DNA of 64,000 nucleotides from Muscardinus avellanarius (taxonomy: Eukaryota > Chordata > Mammalia > Rodentia > Gliridae). Below the pieces are notes generated by a model, which saw only the letters and a program-made list of their open reading frames with translations, was not told where the DNA came from and did no database searches. Within the stretch, counting starts at the first letter, position 1, and every line of letters starts with the position of its first letter. Made by a program: the position numbers and the translations under genes. The stretch is from the NCBI GenBank assembly GCA_963383645.1, contig OY726571.1, positions 26,341,637 to 26,405,636 of the forward strand, in the 5' to 3' direction. Positions 55,890 through 64,000 of the stretch are shown piece by piece.

Positions 55890-56065
55890 TTGTAGCATTT
55901 ACTGCATGAATTTCTCTAAGCCTTTGACTACTGTACATTTTGTATATTTTAATAATTCCCTATATAGTTTTAATATACTGTGATATTTTATTAAGAATTT
56001 GGATTCCATTTGGTATATGAGTTTTTCATTCATTACTGAATAAATACTTTATTATTTTTGAGTTA
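55890..56065 (+). other. CEP44: CEP44 3'UTR (proximal)
   Basis: AT-rich untranslated sequence up to the first poly(A) signal. Longer forms may use later signals. Confidence 0.75.
56039..56044 (+). promoter_or_regulatory. CEP44: Poly(A) signal AATAAA, proximal
   Basis: Canonical hexamer 150 bp after the stop codon, followed by a TTTATTATTTTTGAG-type U-rich stretch. Confidence 0.75.
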
Positions 56066-57611
56066 TGATTTTACTGCTTTACTCTCGTTCAGGTTTCTTA
56101 GGAAAAAACGTATGTTCCAGTGCAGTGCTTTTACAGAGTGAAGTCATTATGCAAGCACTGTGTTTTTGTGTTGACATTTGTTGGAAATGTGCTAAGTAAT
56201 ATGTTTTTTAAAGTACAGGCTTGAGGAGTAGGGTTCACATCCTGTTGGAAACTTTCCAACTAGGACTTGTATATCATACCCAGGAGGCTCTCAAACGTAC
56301 CGTCTTGCCATCTGTGCTGACAATAAGTTGTAATGAGAAGGTTAAAAATGCTCATCGAAAATTAAAACAAAAATATGGCTTTATTTTATGCTTAGTCAAA
56401 AAGTAGCAGTACCTTTTCAGTTAACACTGAGAAAGTAAGGGTGTGACTCTCCTTTTCTATTGAGACAGATCTGAAGGTTCTCTTGTGAGAAAATGTGTTG
56501 AGTGTTTTAGCGCTCAATTCTATGTGTTTTAAGATCAGCAGTGCCAATGCAAATGGTGGCCCTCCAGTATGAGAAAATATACAGTAAAGTTTCTTTTTTT
56601 TTCTAATGATAGGAAATTGTAAAATTTTAGAGAAAAAGACTTAGATGAAGTTAAATCAAGAGAAAATGAAATTATCTTAAAAATTACTGGAGAAATATCT
56701 TTTTCTAAGTTTGTAAATAAAAATACAATAATAATTATCCTGGAAATACTCAGGAAAATGGACTTCTTTGTTGGAAGGATAAAATAATTTTATTTTTTAT
56801 CATATAGGTCATCTGATTATATTTTACTTATTCATGTGCTTACCTTATATATTTTAAGTGGAAGTAACTTGAGGAAGTATTCTTAGTATTCCAATAAAGG
56901 TTTAATCACTAGACTAAAACAATAGCTTTTATGTCAGCCTACAGAAGCATGTAACTTTGAATTTAGTAAAGTTTTAATAATATTTCTAAAATTAATGAAT
57001 CTTGTTAGCTTTGTTTTCAAGTTTTAAAAAGGTAAATTTACAGAACACATGAGATTACAAAGTAGAAAGAACTACTACTGTTTATAAATTATATTCCAGA
57101 ATCAGTACCAATGTGGAATTATAGCACCACCTTGTGGTTGATATGCCAATAGTTTACCTTTTATTAAAACAAGTGATTTCCCATAAAACAGCATATTTTT
57201 TCCTTTGAAAAAAACTCAATTTCAATTTTAAAAAGAAACAATTTTGAAATTTCTTGTGTAATGTAGTAGAAAAAGTAAATACCTCTTTATCTATTCTCAT
57301 CTCTTTATATAGTGTATATATACACAATTAGATAATTTGGAACATTTTTAATCTATTGTGTATATGATATGCAAAATATGAATATATATTAGAAATATAA
57401 TGAAATTTTTCTTATACTTATTGTTAAGTAGAAATTTAGAATACAGTGTTATTTTATATAGCAGTGAACACAGGAACTAAGAAAAATCAACTCAATGACA
57501 CTATTTCACTTACAAAGAATATCTTCACTATTTTAGTCATGTAATCTTTGGAAAAGAAAAGAAAATTTGACTTCACTGAAGTAAATGAAGGGATTGCCAA
57601 ATTCTTATTCT
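56066..57611 (+). other. Possible extended CEP44 3'UTR or downstream intergenic DNA
   Basis: No young repeat and no gene. A second AATAAA lies at 56,893-56,898. RNA-seq would be needed to tell UTR from intergenic sequence. Confidence 0.35.
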
Positions 57612-57822
57612 CTTAGCTGGGCGTGTTGGCACATGCTTGTAATCCCAGCATTTGGGAGGCTGAGACATGAGGATTGTGGTTCACCAACAGCCTCAGCTAC
57701 TACTTAGTGATTCCCTTTGCAACTCAGTGAGACCCTGTTTCAAAACAAAGAATAAAAAATAGGGCTGAGGGTGTTGCTTGGAAGTAGAAAGCCCCTGGGT
57801 TCCATCCCCAGTATCAAAAAAA
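57612..57822 (+). mobile_element. B1-ID composite SINE
   Basis: agctgggcgtgttggcacat, cttgtaatcccagcatttgg, agtgagaccctgtttcaaaa, gggctgagggtgttgcttgg, gggttccatccccagtatca. Confidence 0.9.
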
Positions 57823-58840
57823 AGATAACATATATATAATCTTTTAGAAGTAGAAAAAGGTTTGTTTTGTGTGTGTGTGTTTTTTTTTTTCTTCTTCAAT
57901 TTTAGGTAATTTGAAAAGTGGTTTGTAACAGTAATTTCCTAAGTAGACTTGAGAGAGTGAGGTAGGGGGGGTCTTAGAAATACTACCTGTAAGTTACATA
58001 ATTGACCCTTAGTGAATTGGAATTTTTACTAACTTCATCCCTTTAATTCTCTCATAAACTGTATAAAAAACTGTTTTATTACCAACAAAAGTGTCAGTAG
58101 CTTTTTGCTCTACACTCTGTAAGCAAGTATAGGTAGAGATCATGCACAGATACTGTAATGAATGATAAGGTAAATACAAGCTAGAAAGTGTTGAATATAG
58201 CATCAACTATATGAAAATTCTAGGCAAAGCTGAGGACTCTCACATTAGAAAAAGTAGTTCTATCATGTTTGTCTTACTCTTCTGTTTTAATGTGATGTTT
58301 TAACATGTAATATATTCCTTCTAAAATAAAACTTACAGGCTTTGGGATTGTGTTGTGTGGCATTTATTACAACTTTATATAATTGATTGGCACTTAGGGA
58401 AGTATTAAAAAGCAAAAGGACTTTGTCAATTTTACAAACTACAACCCTTTTTGAGCTCAAATAATATTATAGCTTTTAATTTTTATGTCTTAACAATCCC
58501 CAAGTTTATCTCTTTTCTTTAAGCTAAAAAATGCAAAGGGCGTAAAGTGGTAAAGGTAGTATGAAACTTTATACTGTGCAATTAAAACTTAATTGTGTGA
58601 CACTAGAGCTTTAATATTTCTGGTGAAAAGGACAGGTTTTTTTTATGCTACTCAAAGAGAAAAAAACAGCTGGAAACTCTGAGTACTGACAGCAGTAGCA
58701 TCATCAAGAACATGCAAGTTTGCTTTTACTGGGAATTTTGTGATTTGTGTTTCTAGTACTTGTAGGATAGAGATTATTTAACTGTATATGTCTCTTTTTT
58801 TAAATATTTGAATTCTACTAGTAAAAATTGACGTAGTTAA
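57823..58840. other. Intergenic, unassigned
   Basis: AT-rich, with an AATAAA-type signal near 58,324 (ctaaaataaaacttac). No exon recognised. Confidence 0.4.
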
Positions 58841-58841
58841 T

Positions 58842-58975
58842 TTTTGAGACATAGTTCCATTTAATTGCCCAGGCTGGTCTCAAACTCCTGGTCTCCTGTG
58901 ACCCTCCTGCCTCAGCCTCTCCATCTGGAGGGACTGCAGGCATGTATGTACACACCACCACACCTGGTTCACTGA
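58842..58975 (-). mobile_element. 7SL-derived monomer (FLAM/B1-like)
   Basis: ttgagacatagttccattta, cccaggctggtctcaaactc, ctgcctcagcctctccatct, accaccacacctggt. A fairly preserved monomer without an ID half. Confidence 0.78.
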
Positions 58976-59529
58976 TTTAAAAAAAAAGTAATTTGCTTTT
59001 TCTTTTTAATTTTTTAATTGTAAAATGATAAGTTCAACATGTTAACATTTAGAACAGAGAACTTAGGCAATAAGTATCCCAAATGCATAAATTATTTTAA
59101 CTTTTATATTATGGATGAATGTTGAGAAGAAAGAGAAATCACCTAGGAAAGTTAAAGCGGTGAGAAGGCTATTTTGGAATAGGCCCTAATTTGTAGGTTC
59201 ATTCCTTCAGTTCATTTATGTAGTTGGAGTAAAGTCAGCTCATTGCTAAAGGAAGATAATTATAACTATAAAACTGAATTACAGTGGAGCTAGGATTGAT
59301 AATTAGATATAGCTCTTCAATTCATTTGGTGCTGAAATCTTAATAAACCCGTTGGATAGTGAACCAGGATTATTTTTTACTTGTTTCTTGTGTGTTTTGA
59401 GTTAATTGAACCATTGTCTCCCTCATCTACACAACTTACTTGACACTGTAGTTTAGCAGCAAAATTTACCTCAAGTCAATCCTTTCTTTTTGGGTCACCA
59501 GACATCAACAGTGTTTGCATTTTTGTTAT

Positions 59530-59620
59530 CTTTTTTTTTTTTTTTTGATGCTGGGGGTTGAATCCAGGACCTCAGACATGCTGAGCACGCACTCTACCAT
59601 AAGCCACACCACCAGCTAGG
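59530..59620 (-). mobile_element. ID-like element
   Basis: Poly-T, gatgctgggggttgaatcca, ggacctcagacatgctgagc, actctaccataagccacacc. Confidence 0.82.
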
Positions 59621-59879
59621 AAAAGTTAATATTTCTACTAGCATATGATGAACAAAGTCTTAAAATGAGAATGTGATACATAATAATTACCATTATGCTA
59701 TAGACAATATGAATTATAGTGGAGTCAAGATTGATCATTTTTAGATTCATTACTAGCTTACCTTTCCTATCCCCTACACATTGATGAGGCATCACTTTCT
59801 GTAAATCCTAATTCAGGGGGCTTGTGTCTTCTTTCAGTGTACTTTGCTATTATTACAAGGGAGACAAAACTATCTTTAC

Positions 59880-60345
59880 CCTCCAAGGATCTCTGGACGA
59901 CCCTGAAATTAAGTTGACAGAAGATCGATCAATAGGATAAATATACAGACTTACATGTACCTGAGACCCCCCCATAAGAAAGTGAAAACCTGAAGAAGTA
60001 GGGAAACAAATGCTCATACACTACGTTGAACCAAGAGCGGTAGTTGTGGAGCAATAAAATGTATGGGGAGGCTAAAGGAAGATAAGAGTTATTTTAACAA
60101 GGTCTGCTTGGGCAAATTTTTTCCAGCTCTGGCTCCTTGTCTAGTGACAAGAATGTTTCCTTGTACAGAGAGAATTTCTTTCACTTGGGAGTTTTCTGTC
60201 ACTGGTAAGAATGTGACTTTGCTGCTCGTATAGGAAGAACAGAGTGTCTGCTTTATATCTGCTATTTTTCAGGTGCCTCTGCCTCAAAATAAGATGACAG
60301 CACAATTTCACTCAGCTAAAATTAACTACTACTACTGATCTCCAC
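59880..60345. other. Unassigned, possibly LTR-like sequence
   Basis: Locally higher complexity than the flanks, with phrases that recall old mammalian LTRs (aggtgcctctgcctcaaaat, agtgtctgctttatatctgc). I cannot name the family, and no coding sequence is seen. Confidence 0.25.
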
Positions 60346-60509
60346 TCTGGGACCTGTTACTAATACTGTACTATGTGTATCCTTCATGCTATTTAATTCA
60401 TTTATCCTTTCCTGTTCTCAAGATATCATTTTAAGGTTATCTCATTCTTTGCTTGCACTACACACTGATCTCCTTGTTGACATCCTACCTCCTTCAGTGT
60501 ATCCACAAC

Positions 60510-60888
60510 ACTACCAGGCTGAAGAACATTATCCTACGCGCGGTCAGTCACAAAAGGAAGAAATCGGATGTTCTCCCTAAAATTCAGAAGCTAGGGAGAA
60601 AAAGGGTCAAAAGAGGAACTCTAGATGAGAAAGGAGAAACCATTGATGAGCAAATAAGGCGACCTAACTGAGGGGGATGGGAGGGGGAAGAGGGAAATTC
60701 CCTAATGTACATGGCATACATTCATAAACATCAAAGTCAATTGCTAATCCAAATGAGAAGGAGGGAGGGGGAGGGAATGGGGTGGGGATTAGGGAAGGGC
60801 TAAATGAGTGATGTGTGCATGTAAGTCTCTACCATCTTGTACCCCATTAGGATGTATGACTATAAAGCACCAATTAAATGAAATACTC
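60510..60888 (+). mobile_element. L1 3'UTR end (plus), near-consensus
   Basis: gaacattatcctacgcgcgg, tcagtcacaaaaggaagaaa, aaataaggcgacctaactga, gggaatggggtggggattag, ttgtaccccattaggatgta, caccaattaaatgaa. It ends about 40 bp before copy C starts. Confidence 0.88.
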
Positions 60889-61498
60889 TTTAGATATGCC
60901 ATGTTTTGCGTAAAATCTATCTTTGAGAGTCAGGTGAAGAAAAAGATGGTGGCGGCCTTGGCCGCCGAAAAGGACAAACATTCCTCAGGGAAGCCCTGGA
61001 CACCAGATTTTGGTTTAATATCGGATTGGGACAACTTAAGGAGACACTTCCAGCCACGACTTCCTATCTAGAATACAGGAGAGAGAGTGGATAACGGCGG
61101 AATTAGAAGCAAGATGACAAGGAGGCGCCTGCCATGCAAGAAAAACGATTTTTGGAAGAATATCCCAGAAGGGATTAGAGAAAAGACCACTTCAGCCACA
61201 CATTCTGGGGACTCTTAACAACATACCTTGTAAGAAAAATGACCCGGGCGGTGGAGGGAGCCGAACAGCGCCTGGCGGGAAGCCGAGCTATGCTTCCTGG
61301 GGACTCAGCGCGCCTGGCTGCCGCAGTCCTCTGTGTTGATCAGGGGGCCGCAGTGCGCTGGGAACAACAGATCCTGCTCTACGCAGTGAGGCTGTGGCCT
61401 CTGCTCTTGGAGGGGAGATACAATTCATTGCTGCTGAGTGCTCGTTCTCACAACCTCTTCAAAACACACATACTGTCTTTTATTAAGTATATGGCCAA

Positions 61499-62350
61499 GA
61501 TGGCGGTGGCAGCAGCCAGGACTCAGGAGATGCAGACAAATTCTATTCAATTCACCTGGAACTTCTGGGAAAAAATCCCCGCGAATGGGGACTGCCCCTG
61601 TCGCACATGCTTAAGAATTCTGGACATCATATCATGTAAGGAAGGAGCTCAGCAGAGAACCAGGAGGAAGTCGATGGCAGTGCTGGTGCCGGCAGCAGAG
61701 GTAGAGGCTATTATTTTGGAGAGGCAGAGATCTGATTCAACCCACCTTGATCTTCTGAAGAAACTGCCTCAAAGGTAGAATGCTATCGCCACGCATGCTC
61801 AGAAATTCTGGACAACATGCAGTGTGGGAAAGTGTTTGGGAGAGAATTGAGATGGTGGAGGCAGTGGCAATGGTGGTGGCCAATATTCAGGAGAGGCAGA
61901 GATCTGATTCAATCCACCTTGACCATTTGAAGAAATTGCCCCCAAAGTAGCTGGCTACTGCCGCACATGCTCGGGAATTTGGGGCAACCTGCTGTGTGAA
62001 CAAAGTCCTCGGTAGAGAGCCGAGATGGCTGTGGCAGTGACAGCGGTGGTCAGTATTTGGTAGAGACAAAGATTCAATCCAATCCACCTCATAATTTTAA
62101 AGAAATGTCCTTAAAGGTATACTGCTATTGCCGCACATGTTCGGGGATTCTGGAAAACAAACTATGTGGGAAAGGTGTTTAGGAGAGAACCGAGATGGCA
62201 ATGGCAGCAGTGGTGGTGGTGGTGGTGACCAGAATTTGGAGGGGCAGACAGATCCAGTCCAGTCCACCATAAGTCTTGAAGGAAATCTCCCCAAAAGTAG
62301 ACTGGCTGCTCCTGCCACACATGCTCAAGAATTCTGGACAACATGCTAAG
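61499..62350 (+). repeat. Promoter-like monomers of copy C
   Basis: Five head-to-tail units whose GATGG cores sit at 61,499, 61,673, 61,851, 62,024 and 62,194 (spacing 174, 178, 173, 170). Unit features: aagatggcggtggcagcagc, aggagaggcagagatctgat, tgccgcacatgctcgggaat, acaacatgcagtgtgggaaa. The AAGATGGCGG core resembles the YY1 site at the start of primate L1 5'UTRs. Confidence 0.87.
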
Positions 62351-62629
62351 TGGCAAAAGGGTTTGGGGGGTATCAGAGGGAGCCCTGCATAGCCAGGATG
62401 GACCTACATGCTGCATGTTTTGGGAGTCATCAGCCCTCACTGCCACCACGCTCCTCTTCTCAGAGTGGGAGGCCAGGGTGTACATAGAACAGCAGAGCTT
62501 GCTTTCTGAAGTGAAGCTGTGGACCTCTGCCTTTGGAGGACAGACAAAATTTATTGTCACTAGGTATTTGGGGTCCCAGCTTTTGCAAAAGACATGTACT
62601 GCTTTCTCATATTTAAAAAAAAAAATGGA

Positions 62630-62766
62630 AGAATGCCGGGCTTGGTGGCGCATGCTTGTAATCCCTGCACTTGGGAGATGGAGACAGGAGGATCGCGCTG
62701 GTTCCAGGCCAGCCTCGCTGGCTTAAGAGACCCTGTTTCAAAACAAAACAAAACAAAACAAACAAC

Positions 62767-62829
<63 letters not shown>

Positions 62830-62915
62830 ACATGAAGAGATAGGTCTCAAGGAGTGTAGCCTGGAGGCAGAAGGGGTTTCCAGGAACCCCAGTGCTATCA
62901 AAAAAAGAAAGAAAA
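62630..62915 (+). mobile_element. B1-ID SINE (type 2) nested in copy C, split by (TA)n
   Basis: gccgggcttggtggcgcatg, tcgctggcttaagagaccct, an (AACAA)n/(TA)n expansion at 62,740-62,818, then the ID half (ggagtgtagcctggaggcag, gggtttccaggaaccccagt) and A-rich/GGAA repeats to 62,970. Confidence 0.88.
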
Positions 62916-63019
62916 AAAGAAAGGAAGGAAGGAAGGAAGGAAGAAAGAAAGAAACAAAGAAAGAAAAGAAAAGGGAATATCTGTAGAAGACCTGCTCCCA
63001 GTGACAGAGACCAGAGCCC

Positions 63020-63530
63020 AATGCACAGCAAGGCTGGTGCCGGGGCCAGTGAGGCTGGGATTGGAGTTTGCCGTTAGGCAAGGCCAGTGCTGAGGCCTCC
63101 ATCTGAGGCTGGGATTGGAGCCTACCAAGGGGTGAGGCCACAAGGCAAGGCCAGTGCTTGTGCCTCCAAGGCCGGGATCAGAACCTGCCAAGGGGTTAGG
63201 CAGGTGCCAGGGCCAGCAAGTCCTGAATCGGAGCCTGATGTGAGGCAGCTGATGCTGGGGCCTGCGAGGGTGGGATTGGAGCCTGCCAAGGTGTTAGGCT
63301 GGTGCCCTGGCCAGTGAGGCCCGGATCAGAGCCTGCCACAAGGCAAGGCCAGCGCTGGGTCCTCCAAAGCCGGGATCGGCACCTGCCAAGGGGTTAGGCC
63401 AGTGCTGGGGCCAGCGAGGCCGGGATCGGAGCCTGCCATGAGGCAAGGCCGGTGCTGGAGCCAGTGAGGCCAGGATCAGAGTCTTCCAGGTGGCCAGGCC
63501 GGTGCTAGGGCCTTCAAGAGTGGGATCAGA
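63020..63530 (+). repeat. VNTR2 array of copy C
   Basis: About ten to eleven units: ctgccaaggggttaggccag alternates with gcctgccatgaggcaaggcc, joined by gtgctggggccagcgaggcc. Same unit types as in copies A and B. Confidence 0.9.
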
Positions 63531-63879
63531 ACTTGCAATGCGGTGTACACAGAGAAATATCACAGAAAATAAAAAATCAAATGTTTTCCCTAATATGCAA
63601 AAACTAGGAAGAAATAGGAGGAGATCTAGTTGAAGAAAGGGCCCTATGGAGGAGCAATTAAGGTGACCAATCAGAGGGGATGGGATAGGGGAAGATGGAA
63701 TCTCTTTAAAACACATGATGTATGTAAACAAATATATCAAAGTTAATCACCAAATCAAGCATTTGATCAAGGGAGGAGGAGGGAATGGCATGGGGATTGG
63801 ATAAATGCTAATTGGATGATGTGTGCTTGTATATCCTCACAAGTCTTGTATTCCATCGTGATGTTTGACTACAATACAC

Positions 63880-63882
<3 letters not shown>

Positions 63883-63924
<42 letters not shown>
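63883..63924. repeat. (TA)n microsatellite at the end of copy C
   Basis: About 20 TA units in place of a poly-A tail, followed by the tatctttga repeat. Confidence 0.93.
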
Positions 63925-63926
<2 letters not shown>

Positions 63927-64000
63927 TTGAATATCTTCTGTTCTTACTGGGCAAAACCCAAACATTTTGGGCTGGGCAGCAGAGCCCTCTTCTTTGAAGT

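Larger units (their letters stand above)
60928..63921 (+). mobile_element. Composite VNTR retroposon, copy C (longest)
   Basis: Order: a 5' unique region (60,928-61,490, starting near aagatggtggcggccttggc), five monomers (61,499-62,350), a second copy of the linker-type sequence (62,390-62,620, matching about 61,370-61,490), a nested SINE with (TA)n (62,630-62,915), VNTR2 (63,020-63,530) and the L1 3'UTR-like tail (63,540-63,880) with (TA)n. It lacks VNTR1. A 9-bp tatctttga occurs just before and just after, a possible but weak target-site duplication. Frames up to 193 aa, including one of 179 aa at 61,239, are not recognisable proteins. Confidence 0.78.

Noticed and set aside
61239..61778. 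179-aa frame in copy C
   Set aside because: It covers the 5' block and two monomers. Corresponding parts of the other copies do not keep the frame, and no family is recognisable.
62560..63141. 193-aa minus-strand frame
   Set aside because: It spans a SINE, a (TA)n tract, a GGAA repeat and VNTR2, with Ile-Tyr and Phe/Ser runs typical of microsatellite translation.
60919..63930. tatctttga pair as a firm target-site duplication for copy C
   Set aside because: Only 9 bp and next to a (TA)n tract, so chance agreement is possible. It is used as a tentative border only, not listed as a feature.

Overview
The window is mammalian nuclear DNA, almost certainly from a rodent of the squirrel family. 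Introns are long and AT-rich, and about three dozen SINEs are spread through it. These SINEs join a 7SL-derived B1-like left half to a tRNA/ID-like right half, the composite type known from squirrels and their relatives. Species assignment (ground squirrel or marmot type) is an inference from repeats, not from a search.

Two protein genes lie head to head around a CpG-rich promoter at about 30.45-31.26 kb. On the minus strand is the 5' part of FBXO8 (F-box plus Sec7 protein): coding exon 2 (10,918-11,246) and exon 3 (8,619-8,745) encode residues 1-152, and the Sec7-coding exons must lie left of position 1. On the plus strand is a complete CEP44 coding sequence: ten coding exons from 41,603 to 55,889 with canonical splice sites, joining into an open frame of 386 codons plus stop. 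Its untranslated exon 1 ends at 31,157 and its first poly(A) signal is at 56,039.

The rest is intronic or intergenic repeat. The left third (FBXO8 introns) holds SINEs, MIR, an old L1M/HAL1-like element and L1 fragments. The region 31-41 kb (CEP44 intron 1) is crowded with L1 3' ends, many inverted, an L1 inserted in a Tigger-like transposon, and an MLT1-like LTR lies just left of the promoter.

The most unusual content is a composite, ORF-less retroposon present three times: copy A (34,589-36,352, minus), copy B (46,712-48,848, plus) and copy C (about 60,928-63,921, plus). Copies A and B run GC-rich VNTR1, a short linker, roughly 160-178-bp monomers with a GATGG core, a second VNTR of about 49-50-bp units, and an L1 3'UTR-like tail. 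Copy C replaces VNTR1 with a different 5' region. A and B have clear 18-19-bp target-site duplications, and B seems to carry a 3' transduction. The layout is analogous to the hominoid SVA element but built from different parts. I know of no named family that matches it, and this is the best candidate for an undescribed system here.
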